Below, piece by piece: positions 1 through 9,905 of a stretch of DNA of 64,000 nt. The DNA comes from Acanthosoma haemorrhoidale. Taxonomy: Eukaryota > Arthropoda > Insecta > Hemiptera > Acanthosomatidae. Made by a program: the position numbers and the translations under genes. The stretch is from positions 100,461,189 through 100,525,188 of the forward strand of contig OV884009.1 of NCBI GenBank assembly GCA_930367205.1. Direction: 5' to 3'. The notes under the pieces were generated by a model. That model was not told the DNA's origin, searched no databases, and saw only the letters and a list, made by a program, of their open reading frames with translations. Positions within the stretch are counted from its first letter, which is position 1; every line of letters begins with the position of its first letter.

Positions 1-650
1 TAAAGATAGGAAGCGCTTAATGAAAGACCCTTAGTTTGCCGTGTGGCAAATCACACACACTTTAATTTAAGGGAGGATTTAAGGGTCTCTTGCACAATAC
101 GCTCTTGTGTTGTCCACTGAACTTTACACAGCTGGGGGGGGGGGAGGGCAGTAGCTTTTGATGTGCCCATACACCTGACAATTATGGCATTGGTTGATGT
201 CGCGTTTGGGGTACGGTTTTTCGACCTGTATTCTTGTATAATACAAAGATGTGGGTTATTTCAACCACCCTTAGCAATGTCTCTTGCTGTACCTGATATG
301 TTTGGAAATCAGCTTTTTTATCTTCCAAATATCTTATTATGGTTCTATACGTATCGGGGGTGTCAGGAGAAATTTTAGTGTCCCAAGACCAATTGAGACA
401 TGAATATTTGCCCGTACCTACAATTTTTATCAATTTTAAGCAAAATCATTTAAAATTTCTAATATTTCTGATAAATATTGCTGGCGTTTTAGGCAGTTCA
501 CTGTCTGAACAGCATCCATTTCTTCTACTTCAATATTTTTCAGCACCTCACTCAATTGTTAGGCATGAAGATGGAAGAATGGCGTGGAAGAATCATTGTG
601 TGTTTCTTTAGATGTGCTTGCTTGCGTCTGTAAGTCTTTAGCTAAGCAAC
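1..650 (-). pseudogene. Older Jockey-like ORF1 relic, distal part (inverted)
   Basis: The minus strand reads as a broken copy of the ORF1 found intact-looking at 1047-2099. It contains a stretch matching VGTGKYTCLNRSRDTKVSPD near 430-360, then QVEKPYPKRDI and the knuckle CHNCQVYGHIKSYC near 230-160, and a decayed HPANYKGC-like stretch near 50-20. Frameshifts and stops interrupt it, and it continues off the left edge. The matching N-terminal part lies at 5268-5575, so this element was split by the insertion at 651-5256. The family is seen directly by comparison inside the window; the role as a nucleic-acid-binding Gag-like protein is family knowledge. Confidence 0.85.
640..650 (+). repeat. 11-bp target-site duplication, left copy
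   Basis: AGCTAAGCAAC here is repeated exactly at 5257-5267. The pair brackets the retrotransposon at 651-5256. The 11-bp length fits target-primed reverse transcription by a Jockey-type endonuclease. Confidence 0.9.
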
Positions 651-977
651 GAGTACTGCGCCTGCGCTAACTATAGAAGTCGTTTTTCACATCGCTCTGC
701 AACAAACTGTTTCTTGTTACCGTTCGTAGGAAGTGCCTAGTTCGCAAAACTGTTCCAACCGACCCTTGGGTGAACCGTTCGTGGTGGACTGTCTACAGGT
801 CAGTGGAAAGAGGAACATTATTATTGCTAACGTAAGTTTTTCATCTCACAATTCATACAGAGGGCGGCCATATTGCAAGATATCAGTCAGCCGTGCTGAG
901 AGTGGGGATAGGAGTGGGGATAGGAGTGGGGAGCCCAGCTGGCCCTCAGTACACTCTCTTCACGCCTCCCATTATAT

Positions 978-1014
<37 letters not shown>

Positions 1015-1046
1015 TCAATTGAAAACTATTTACAAGAATATGAAAC
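651..1046 (+). promoter_or_regulatory. 5' UTR and presumed internal promoter of the retrotransposon
   Basis: The element begins GAGTACTGCGCCTGCGC. The TGCGCCTGCGC at 657-667 differs at one base from the NRF-1 palindrome TGCGCATGCGC. A GGCCATATTG motif at 866-875 resembles a YY1/Pho site on the opposite strand. A short GTGGGGATAGGA-type direct repeat lies at 902-933 and a 32-base T run at 981-1012. Jockey-type elements carry internal Pol II promoters at their 5' end, so a promoter is expected here; the specific factor sites are inference. Confidence 0.5.
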
Positions 1047-2099
1047 ATGCGTTTCTATCAACAAGTTATATCAGAAAATAAAAAAAAACGCTCAAGATCA
1101 TTGGGACCTACGCCCACTATGTCACCAGTCAAACGCAAGCCACGGCGATCTAATCGGAATATCCCAATAAATTCCTCAGCACCTAGCAGCTCTATGGAAG
1201 AGATACCACCACAACCCACCACATCAAAACAAACAACAGTAACTCATGAGTCTCCCTTTTTCACGCCCAATAGTTACGAGGTGTTGAAAAATATTGAGGT
1301 AGAGGACATGGACTCTACAACAACACCCACACAGCCCAAGCCACCAGCGATATTCGTTCGCAACATTAGTAATTTCAAATTACTATGCACTCAATTGAGC
1401 AAAGTTGTAGGTACAGGCAAATATACTTGCCTCAATCGATCTCGGGACACAAAGGTTTCTCCGGACACTCCTGAAACATACCGAGGAATTATAAAATACC
1501 TAGAAGAATCCAAGGCTGATTTTCATACCTACCAACTAAAGCAAGAAAGATCGCTGCGGGTGGTGATTAGAAACCTGCATCCCACAACACCAGCGGACGA
1601 GATAGAAAAGGAGCTGATAAGTTTAGGGTACAAGGTTCGCCAAATCACGAATGTCCTCCGTGAGGAGAGACAAGAAAATGATACAAGTATCAAGAAACCA
1701 ATGCCCTTATTCTTTGTCGAACTAGAGCGAACAGCTGGAGTGGAGAAAATCTACGAGCTTAACCACTTATACTACACAAGAGTACAGGTCGAAAAGCCTT
1801 ACCCGAAACGAGACATCGTCCAATGCCATAATTGCCAGGCATATGGGCACACAAAATCATACTGCTACCACCCTCCCAGGTGTGTAAAGTGCAGTGGGCA
1901 GAACAAAAGTGAATTGTGCAAGAAGCCCCTAAAATCACCTGCTGTATGCGTGCTCTGTCAGCAAGGCCACCCGGCAAACTATAAAGGCTGTGAGGCTTAT
2001 AGAATTCTAAAGTCTAGAAGTGAACAACGTCGTCGTCCTGAAGAAGAAACATCAGCCAAGAAACAGGTAGCCCAAGAAGCGCCCCCACCAGAAGTTTGA
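1047..2099 (+). CDS. Retrotransposon ORF1, Gag-like zinc-knuckle protein (frame broken at its 3' end)
   Basis: This 350-residue frame begins MRFYQQ and has a basic N-terminus with KRKPRRSNR. A mid-region from about residue 120 to 240 resembles the domain found before C2HC knuckles in Jockey Gags. Three zinc knuckles follow: CHNCQAYGHTKSYC near residue 259, CVKCSGQNKSELC near 279 and CVLCQQGHPANYKGC near 301. It stops at TGA 2097-2099, but the protein clearly resumes in another frame at 2096-2389, so the copy carries a frameshift. Such proteins bind element RNA and act as chaperones. In the older inverted copy the frame extends about 45 residues upstream of the MRFY start, so this start may be internal. 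Confidence 0.85.
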   Translation: MRFYQQVISENKKKRSRSLGPTPTMSPVKRKPRRSNRNIPINSSAPSSSMEEIPPQPTTSKQTTVTHESPFFTPNSYEVLKNIEVEDMDSTTTPTQPKPPAIFVRNISNFKLLCTQLSKVVGTGKYTCLNRSRDTKVSPDTPETYRGIIKYLEESKADFHTYQLKQERSLRVVIRNLHPTTPADEIEKELISLGYKVRQITNVLREERQENDTSIKKPMPLFFVELERTAGVEKIYELNHLYYTRVQVEKPYPKRDIVQCHNCQAYGHTKSYCYHPPRCVKCSGQNKSELCKKPLKSPAVCVLCQQGHPANYKGCEAYRILKSRSEQRRRPEEETSAKKQVAQEAPPPEV

Positions 2100-2389
2100 G
2101 GCCTTCAGTCTCTTTCGCTGACGCAGTTAGGAACAGAGAGCATCCACAGGCACTGCCCACTCCTCCTCCGCAAGTTCTTCTTTCCCAGCACTCCGCTCAT
2201 CCCAGCAACCAGCAAACTCTATCCCATCCTCAACCACACATCTCGCATATCCCGCCACCTTCAAGCTCTTCAGATCTCACCAGCCTTTTAACCTCATTCC
2301 TTACAGAGTTCAGAACCCTAATTACACCTCTCATTTCCCTTCTTACAAATCTTGTCTCCTACCTTATCCCCGTTAAACAAAATCCATAA
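2096..2389 (+). pseudogene. C-terminal segment of retrotransposon ORF1, out of frame with the body
   Basis: This frame encodes VSFADAVRNREH, a proline/serine-rich linker and a hydrophobic C-terminus (SLLTSFLTEFRTLITPLISL), typical of the tail of Jockey-type Gag proteins. It overlaps the end of the main ORF1 frame by four bases and ends at TAA 2387-2389. It has no ATG of its own. I read it as the displaced C-terminus of ORF1 after an indel close to 2097. A programmed frameshift is possible, but no slippery heptamer is obvious. Confidence 0.7.
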
Positions 2390-5080
2390 GTGGATCCTTC
2401 CGACTCCTTATCCATTCTCCTTTGGAATGCGAATGGTGTTCGCACCCACACTAACGAACTGACAGCACTACTCCATGACAAAAACATCGATGTAGCTCTT
2501 ATTACTGAAACAAGACTTACAAGTAAACGACCATTTACCGTTCGACAGTACCAGACTTATCGAACTGATCACCCAGATGGAAGAGCTCATGCAGGTACCG
2601 CTGTCATTGTCCATAACTCCATATCCCATCACATAGTTCCTTTGGTAGCACATGATTTCCTTCAATCCACTGCAGTGTCAATCACCACCCTCACTTTTCC
2701 CCTTACTCTAGCATCAGTGTACTGCCCTCCCAATAAATCCATTCCCGATTCCCAATTCATCTCCTTTCTAGACTCCATCGGGCATCGTTTCCTTGTGGGT
2801 GGGGACTTTAACGCAAAGCACCAACACTGGGGCTCAAGATCCTCAAATACACGAGGACGTGCTTTGCTGTCTGCACTCACACGGAGACATTGCTCCACTA
2901 TCTCTCCTGACACAGCCACCTATTGGCCATCAGATCCCAACCGAAATCCAGATCTCCTTGACTTTTTCTTCTACAATAGTTTAGGAACACTAAACTATTC
3001 ACTCAAGCACCTCGATGACCTCTCCTCTGATCATAGTCCTTTATTATTAACCATTTCCCTAAGACCAATTCACAAACTGCCTCCCCCTTCATTTATTAGG
3101 GGCCCAGTTGACTGGGACCACTTCCGTCAGCTTCTTACAGAGTCCGTAAACCTCAAATTATCCCTGAAAACATCCCAAGACCTAGACGATGCAGTGCATT
3201 CTTTCACTACTCTGGTCCAGAGGTCGGCTTGGGAGGCATCGTCACCCCATCGTCACCCAAGAATCCACAATCATAATCGTTTACCTCAACATCTCAAAGA
3301 TCTAATCAAATCCAAACGCCGCTCTAGAACAATGTGGCAAAGATCCCGGCATCCTGCTGATCGCCGCTCGTACAATCAGTACTGCCGATTGGTAAAGCGG
3401 CGATTGGCATCCTTCCGTTCTGATTCTTTCAATTCCTACCTCTCCTCTCTGTCTACCAGGGATAACTCCTTGTGGAATGTAACCAAAAAAATCCTAAAGT
3501 ATCAACCTGTTTCACATCCACTCCGTCGTGATGATGGGTCCTGGGCGGCCTCGGATGGAGATAGGTCGGAGGAATTTGCTCTGCATCTTACCCATACTTT
3601 CACACCTCACCTTTCTCATCAAAGCCATACTCACAGCAAAACTGTGGAAGATTTCCTCACTTCACCTATTCCTCTCTCTCTTCCACCAAAAGCCGTTAAT
3701 CCCTCTGAGGTCAAATACCTTCTGAAAAACTTACCTTACAGAAAATCCCCTGGATATGATCTCCTAACTCCTCAAATTCTCAAACAACTTCCTCCTAAAG
3801 CCATAACCTTCCTAACCTACATATATAATTGCATTATCCGAACGACACACTTTCCTCTCCTCTGGAAACATTCCATTATTGTCCTATTCGCCAAACCCGG
3901 TAAACCACCCAATGACGCCTCATCTTACCGTCCAATTAGCCTACTCCCTATCCTCTCAAAAATATTTGAGAAACTCCTACTAAAACGTCTACTTCCAATT
4001 GTTGAATCCAAAAACCTTTTTCCCACACACCAGTTTGGTTTCCGCCAACGACATTCCACTGCTCAACAAGGCCTTCGCGTTGTTGATCACATCTCCTCAG
4101 CCCTTGAAACCAAAAAGTATTGCACTGCTGCCTTTCTCGATATAGCTCAAGCTTTTGACAGGGTTTGGCACGCAGGTTTGCTCTACAAGCTCAAAAGACA
4201 TTTACCACAGACCCTTTTCCTAATCCTACAGTCCTACCTTTCAAACCGCTTCTTCCAAGTCCGCTGTGGCTTAGAATACTCTAACTACTATCCCATAAAT
4301 GCAGGAGTTCCACAGGGCAGTGTCCTAGGCCCCATCCTCTATAACCTATACACCGCTGATGTCCCTTCTACTTCCAACACCTTCTTGGCTACATTTGCAG
4401 ATGACACTGCAGTCTTGTCATCCCACCCAGACCCCGACATAGCATCCCATAACCTTCAAAAACACCTTGACGAGATCGAGTATTGGTGCAATCAATGGCG
4501 GATCAAAGTTAATGAAGCAAAATGCTCCCACATTACCTTCACCCTTTGTCGCAAGACTTGTCCATTAGTTTATTTTAATTCTATTCCTCTCCCAGTAACC
4601 GAGACAGTACGGTACTTAGGCTTCCATCTCGACAAACGACTGACCTGGAACCCACATACGAGACTAAAAAGACAAGAACTAAACAGACGCTTTGGACAAC
4701 TGTACAGACTACTTCAAAGGACATCCCATCTCTCAATAGAAAATAAACTACTGATCTACAAAGTTATACTTAAACCAATCTGGACATACGGAATAGAGCT
4801 ATGGGGGACAGCAAAAAAGTCGAACATCAAGCGTATCCAATCCTTTCAATCCAAAGTCCTGAGAACAATAGTAAATGCCCCTTATTATGTCAGCAACAAA
4901 ACCCTTCATAACGACCTTAATATACCCTACATTCTAGAACTCATCCCTTCCAAGTTTATGAAATTCCACAGTAGCCTTTCCAACCACCCTAATCCTGTAG
5001 CACAGTCTTTGCACTGCGCCACTCATCCCTATAATCCTCCTCGGAGACTGAAACGGCAGTGGCCTCGTGACCTGCTATAA
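2390..5080 (+). CDS. Retrotransposon ORF2: AP endonuclease and reverse transcriptase
   Basis: This 896-codon frame starts with GTG immediately after the ORF1 stop and in the same frame; no ATG lies near the start. Endonuclease motifs: LLWNANGV near residue 9, TETRL near 39, GGDFNAKHQHWG near 137 and SSDHSP near 212. Reverse transcriptase motifs: KSPGYD near 452, SYRPISLLPILSKIFEKLLL from about 511, HQFGFR near 544, FLDIAQAFDRVWH near 582 (palm A), AGVPQGSVLGP near 637, FADDT near 669 (catalytic aspartates present) and VRYLGFHLDK near 740. The C-terminal IKRIQSFQSKVLR region closes it with no RNase H. All expected catalytic residues are visible, so the protein may be functional; the missing ATG is the oddity. 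Confidence 0.93.
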   Translation: MDPSDSLSILLWNANGVRTHTNELTALLHDKNIDVALITETRLTSKRPFTVRQYQTYRTDHPDGRAHAGTAVIVHNSISHHIVPLVAHDFLQSTAVSITTLTFPLTLASVYCPPNKSIPDSQFISFLDSIGHRFLVGGDFNAKHQHWGSRSSNTRGRALLSALTRRHCSTISPDTATYWPSDPNRNPDLLDFFFYNSLGTLNYSLKHLDDLSSDHSPLLLTISLRPIHKLPPPSFIRGPVDWDHFRQLLTESVNLKLSLKTSQDLDDAVHSFTTLVQRSAWEASSPHRHPRIHNHNRLPQHLKDLIKSKRRSRTMWQRSRHPADRRSYNQYCRLVKRRLASFRSDSFNSYLSSLSTRDNSLWNVTKKILKYQPVSHPLRRDDGSWAASDGDRSEEFALHLTHTFTPHLSHQSHTHSKTVEDFLTSPIPLSLPPKAVNPSEVKYLLKNLPYRKSPGYDLLTPQILKQLPPKAITFLTYIYNCIIRTTHFPLLWKHSIIVLFAKPGKPPNDASSYRPISLLPILSKIFEKLLLKRLLPIVESKNLFPTHQFGFRQRHSTAQQGLRVVDHISSALETKKYCTAAFLDIAQAFDRVWHAGLLYKLKRHLPQTLFLILQSYLSNRFFQVRCGLEYSNYYPINAGVPQGSVLGPILYNLYTADVPSTSNTFLATFADDTAVLSSHPDPDIASHNLQKHLDEIEYWCNQWRIKVNEAKCSHITFTLCRKTCPLVYFNSIPLPVTETVRYLGFHLDKRLTWNPHTRLKRQELNRRFGQLYRLLQRTSHLSIENKLLIYKVILKPIWTYGIELWGTAKKSNIKRIQSFQSKVLRTIVNAPYYVSNKTLHNDLNIPYILELIPSKFMKFHSSLSNHPNPVAQSLHCATHPYNPPRRLKRQWPRDLL

Positions 5081-5256
5081 TCGCGTGACAGTGGGAGTCC
5101 TGGCAATGGCCAATTTCTCCAATCATGTCCTAGTATGAATGAGCGAGTGAATGATGACTGTAAATATGGTATGAATGAGATCATCTATCTGTATTATTAT
5201 TGCCTTATAAAAGGCAGATTGTAATTATTTCACAATAAAGTTCTGATTTGTTAAAA
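5081..5256 (+). other. 3' UTR of the full-length element, short form
   Basis: It contains GTATGAATGAGCGAGTG-like sequence, an AGGCAGATTGTAATT stretch and AATAAAG at 5234-5240. Compared with the three other 3' ends in the window it lacks about 160 bp between a CATGYCCT block and the TATGAATGAGCG block. The 3' end is AAAA rather than a long poly(A). Confidence 0.8.
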
Positions 5257-5267
5257 AGCTAAGCAAC
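5257..5267 (+). repeat. 11-bp target-site duplication, right copy
   Basis: Exact repeat of 640-650 (AGCTAAGCAAC), directly downstream of the element's 3' end. Confidence 0.9.
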
Positions 5268-5575
5268 AGACGAATTTATTGGGACATCCTATTTGAACGG
5301 CGTGGCTTTCGTTTAATTGGATATGGAGTAAATGGTGTCCCCTGAGACCTTGACCGTTTTTTGTTTTGTGACATCAGTTGGTGATAGAAACGCATTTCAT
5401 CATCTACAGTATTTGTTAGAAGTTTACTTAAATGATTTTTTTTATTTAAAAAAATATGTGTTGATTGGGGAGCCTCGATAGCACGATATTTGTTCCAGAG
5501 ACTGCGGCTTGAAGAAAAGCTTTTCTTCATTTCTTTTATCTAGCCTCAACTTTCTTCAGTTATTATCTACCCACT
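5268..5575 (-). pseudogene. Older Jockey-like ORF1 relic, N-terminal part (inverted)
   Basis: The minus strand encodes MRFYHQLMSQNKKRSRSQG and then IKRKPRRSNR, a close relative of the ORF1 N-terminus at 1047. A one-base deletion just after KRKPRRSNR shifts the frame. The sequence continues, after removal of the 651-5267 insertion, at 650 and below. Upstream of MRFY the frame stays open for about 45 residues from 5530. Broken and not functional. Confidence 0.85.
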
Positions 5576-6880
5576 AAGAATTGAATAAAATTTAACAATG
5601 AAAGTCGGAACAAATCACCGCAACAAAACATTGATAAATTGCGTTATGGTGGAAAATAGTTTATACGAGTAAATCAATCTGGACCTCCATCAATTAATAA
5701 TTTTATGGAGTAGGCTAATAACGCCTTATATGGAGGAAGGGAGAATATCCCAAAATGCCTTAATTTGGTGGTAAAATTATTGATAAACGATAATTAAAGA
5801 AAGGCTGTTCCCTCTTGACAAAATAATAGACATGGAGATGATGTACTATTTACGCACATTAATTTTAGCTCATAACTCATGTGAAAGAACACATCATTAA
5901 TATGACTAGATATTCCAAATGAGTATTTTGGCCTAATAGCTTATTAGTGTAATAATAGTAAGATAATTACATACACTTTACTCAAGTATTTAGAACATAC
6001 AAAATTTCAAAATAACCCAATTAGGTCTTAAGCTAATATTCCAGCTATATCCTCTATGTATGTTATAAGAGCCATTCTATTCGATGAAAATATATTTTAT
6101 TTTCTGATTCCCGACTGTAGCCAGGGAGCGACCGATTCTACCTCGGTCCATGCAGGCTAAGAAACTAGAAAACTGTTGTATAACTCCAATTTTTTTTGTT
6201 TATTTTTTGTAGGTGAGCTAAAGCTTGGATCGGAGAGAGAGATACTATAGATGAGACAGTGGTACTATGGGCAAATGGAAACAATGAGGGCAGCTACCCA
6301 CCAACCACCCACGGACTAATCACTTGGTGCGCACGAAACGGCGGCACATCAAAGGGATTCCTCAAGCCGCTCTTCCCATGTCCAGTCACTCCTCTATATC
6401 CTCTTTCTGCTTTTGATATTTGCCAAGTATCTCTTCTCTTTTTTTAGTCTTAACACACTTCTCCTCTTTAATGATATGGACTGTTACGGGCTTGGTTTTA
6501 TTTATTTTTTTATGAAACAATTAGTCTAGTATTAACGAGCCAGCTAACTTTAGGTTATTTTACTCAGGGTACTTCGCTTACTCAAGCTTTGTTGCGACCT
6601 TCCTTTTTATCCTGCTTTATGATACTTTTTTTTCATACAATCCTTTTTTTTTTGGATAATCCGTCATTTGGATTCTTGCCAAGGAGGGCAAGGTTACTAA
6701 CTCACTGTACTGAACAATAACACTTAAAATTTTACCTTACACTAATAGCACATAAAACTAATATACTCTTTATAAACTACTGTATTTCACATTAAATATG
6801 TTTCATGAACCATTTTAATTTAAAACAAGGCATTTTCCACAAAAATTTAAATGACGATTTTTTTTTTTTTTTTCTTGCTT
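5576..6880. other. AT-rich spacer, nothing recognised
   Basis: I see no conserved coding motif on either strand. A short frame at 6259-6447 shows no recognisable domain. Runs of T occur near 6190, 6640 and 6860. Confidence 0.5.
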
Positions 6881-6884
6881 TTAA

Positions 6885-7570
6885 TTATGAGTTTTTCCTC
6901 CTTTTATCTTGATAACTTTCTCCGGTCTTTTGGCACAATCCTAATTAAGTTGCTGACCACATGAATTTCATCCCACGTTTCCACGAAAACCATGTTTAAT
7001 TCGGGTAGGGTGTTAAGAAGCTGTACGTACGTCCCTTAAGGTCATCCCAAAGCTGCTCTATAGGGTTTAACCCTTTGAGGTTAAGGGAGTTAAGAACTGT
7101 CTTACAGTTTAGCTGTTTATGGATGGTGGTCAATTTTGTGACACATCAAACATTTTGAATTACTCATAGTCATACAGTTTAATATTTTCTTCAAAGTTTT
7201 TCATCCAGTTGGCAATGCTACGAATGCAGCTTGAGTTTTACTGTTCTTTAAAATCGTGTGCCTTGAAGGCTTAAATCAGGGCTACGAGCTTGAATACTTC
7301 CTGAAGATACTCCATTACACATCTCACCGCGTCTGGTCTGGCACTATCGTGTATTAAACGAAACTTGTCATAGGCGCGCATGGTATCACACAATCTTGTA
7401 AAATGTCTGTCACGTATAAATTTCCATAAATTCATACTCTAATAAAGACATGAAGATCGGTTTAACAATGACAGCAATCCCTCCATGCACCATCAATTAG
7501 CCAAAAGCGGATTGAATCCATTCGTTTGGCAACTCTAACTTTTGAGTTAACTTATTCGATGCTGAGGCTA
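6885..7570 (-). pseudogene. Tc1-like transposase relic
   Basis: On the minus strand, frameshifted segments read HDSARPDAVRCVMEYLQEVF around 7370-7290, a form of the Tc1 D-N-x-R-P-H block with the asparagine and histidine altered. LNPIEQLWDDLKGRT follows around 7080-7035, the characteristic C-terminal Tc1 block with the third acidic residue. The tail is KDRRKLS-like. Many stops and frame changes interrupt it, so it is dead. Tc1 transposases cut and paste DNA at TA sites with a DDE catalytic core. No terminal inverted repeats were identified by eye. Confidence 0.75.
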
Positions 7571-9600
7571 CCTGAGGCACGGGCTACATGTTCGGCAGTA
7601 ATGACAGACAACCGTTAGGCACCATTTCAAAGGAATCACAAACGAAAAAGCGAGAATGAATTCATTTAATGATGATAAAAGGCTCATCTTGACTTACATT
7701 TGCAATGGAGGATTAAATAAATAAAACTTTAGAATTAGGGAGAATATCACGAATCTCTCTTTGATTTCATGTCAATTATTTCCTATCAAAAGCTTTTGAA
7801 AACAATCTAATTCGAAAACATGATAAAAGGTAAATAAATAAAAAAATTGCCAAAATAAAATTGAAAAAGGTCACCACTATTTTTCGTGATATTCATAAAC
7901 AAATTTATTATTTTGGTGAATGTATTAGTGTTTTGGTATACTTTCGGCCGTTGGTGGTGGATCTAATTTTGTGGGAGGATTCCATGAAAAAAACCTGAAC
8001 CTGACAGCAGTGATCACCAGATGGCGGGGGGGGGGGGGTAACCGTGGTTGAGCTTAGAAATTAATTTAGAATTAAATTGAATATTAATTTATCTGAGGGT
8101 CGAAATTTTAGACTACAAATAAAATTATAAATGCTAGAGTAAGAGTTTGAAAACCGACGATGGCATAAAAAACAGAGCGAACAAATTAGTATGTAAATGT
8201 ATACAGAAAAAAAGATGACAACTTGGGCAGGGAAATACTGAAAAAATAAAATAATAAACTTATGAACGAATATATAACACAGAAAGAATATATATCTAGA
8301 AAATAGAGTTACGTACAATTATAGAGTTTTGATAAACTCGACAATGTGTTAAAATTATAATATATGTCATAAGATATTGAGGTAAAAAAAATGTAAACTT
8401 TGTGGGGTAATTGCAAACTTGTAGTTGTGTTTCCAAGCGCTGTAAATTATAAATAAAAGTTAAATAATTAAAAAAAGTGATGTAAAATCCAAAATAATTT
8501 AATGATCGTGTATATGCGAGCATCAATGAATCTTTTGGTTGCCATACAAACAAACAAAAAAAAACTTCTGTTCAGTTCTGAGTATTGAGATGAGTGGCTT
8601 ATTTTGCCTGCGGTGGAGAAACGGTAGATTTCATATAAGGATAATATGTTCAAACTAGCCGAAGCAAACTTATTTGAAACCTGTTAAATCACTGGGGTCT
8701 TTTATGACCACTGAGATTCAACTATCTAACGTATTTAATTTTCTTATTTTTTTTTGTTAGGCCCTCGCTTCTGCACACCTTTTCTTATATTGCGTTAGCG
8801 ATTCATTAATGTAACACAGTCTAAATTTTAAATAAATGATTTGAACTGTTAAGTGTTTCGGCAATTTAGATGATATATTTGACTAAGCTGATTCTGAAGT
8901 TTATTACAGTTAGACAATGGAAAAATAGATAATATTATTATTCCATGATCTTATACGGATGCCCCTGTTCAACTGAATACAATTTTGAACGGCAAAGTTA
9001 AATAGTTGTAGTCACGGACATCCTTACCTAAAAAAATTGTAATCTATTAGGTAACTGCCGAGCCTGAAGGTAGACACTTAACTTTCAAACTGGGGTCTGT
9101 CTCACTGCCAATGCGTTTATTCTATAATAGTGCTGTTGGAGAATTTCGAAGATTTTTTTTTTAACAGGACCTCAATTTCACTGAATAAATTAAACGTCTT
9201 GTATTTAAAACTTTCAAGATTTCTTAAGTCACATCTTATTAACTATTGAATATTTAATAGACCGATTCTTCATTATTATTTACGTCGTAATAATGAGACC
9301 CGCACGTCCGTAAGTATGTCTTGGTAGTGTTCATTTACTTTTTATGTTCTTTATTCCAGAAGTCAAATGTATGTCAAATAGTAAATTTAGCCGATCGTTC
9401 CTTTTTTTATTAATTATGTTCTAAAATCGAGGCTACTGAGAAAAATTGATTTCTCAGCCGAGATGATCCTTGCCTAAACCGGTCAAACATTTATTATAAT
9501 TTGTTTTACAATAATAACATGGCGAGTATGACAACAGTTATTTTGGAAAGTGTTTCTAGTTCTCACCAGTTGTGAACTAAAGTTAAATAATCTTTGTGGA
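7571..9600. other. AT-rich spacer, nothing firm
   Basis: No conserved domain is visible. Overlapping minus-strand frames at 8061-8653 are hydrophobic, AT-driven and without motifs. A G run lies near 8028-8038. Confidence 0.5.
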
Positions 9601-9604
9601 GGAG

Positions 9605-9905
9605 AGCCTTTTAAAAGAAAAGAAAGAAAAGCTTTATTATGAAGTACAAGTACAACACTGTTATATACAAATATTAAGCGTTACGTTACTACATACTGGG
9701 TGGAATGTGTGGAACAAGTGGGCTAAAAGCTGAGACATATATGTATAAGAAAAGGATAGTTCTGGGAATAGGGAGTAAGGGAAGTAAGGAAGGGTGCGGT
9801 TGCTGACTTAAAAATAACAGGAACCATCAGTGACTTCCATGAAGTCACGAGGCAGGTATACGTTCTGCTCAACCCCCTTATACTTTCAGCATTATATATA
9901 ATATT
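9605..9905 (-). mobile_element. Possible 3' end of an unidentified retroelement
   Basis: On the minus strand a frame ends VYLPRDFMEVTDGSCYF and stop, followed by about 200 bp of non-coding sequence and an AATAAAG signal near 9636-9630. This looks like a transcript end, but the family is not recognised and no tail or target duplication could be defined. Confidence 0.25.

Larger units (their letters stand above)
651..5256 (+). mobile_element. Near-complete Jockey-like non-LTR retrotransposon
   Basis: A 4.6 kb element with a 5' UTR, a Gag-like ORF1 with zinc knuckles, an ORF2 with endonuclease and reverse transcriptase, and a short 3' UTR ending at AATAAAG plus a few bases. It lacks a long poly(A) tail. 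Exact 11-bp target-site duplications flank it. It inserted head-to-head into an older relative. Because the duplications are identical and ORF2 has no stop over 896 codons, the insertion looks recent. Other copies of the family in this window are 35630-37720, 16437-16745 (-), 21124-21470 and probably 24454-25215 (-). Lack of an RNase H domain and the EN-RT order fit the Jockey clade. Confidence 0.92.

Noticed and set aside
163..611. Plus-strand frames over the left edge
   Set aside because: They are shadows of the minus-strand ORF1 relic.
830..860. A mini-intron in the retrotransposon leader (CTAACGTAAGT to CATACAG)
   Set aside because: The interval is about 30 bases, too short for a spliceosomal intron.
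733..1170. A 145-codon frame across the T32 tract as a separate gene
   Set aside because: The first part is leader sequence and poly-phenylalanine from T32. Only its last part overlaps ORF1, in the wrong frame.
8061..8653. Overlapping hydrophobic minus-strand frames as a membrane protein
   Set aside because: Composition is AT-driven and there is no conserved motif.
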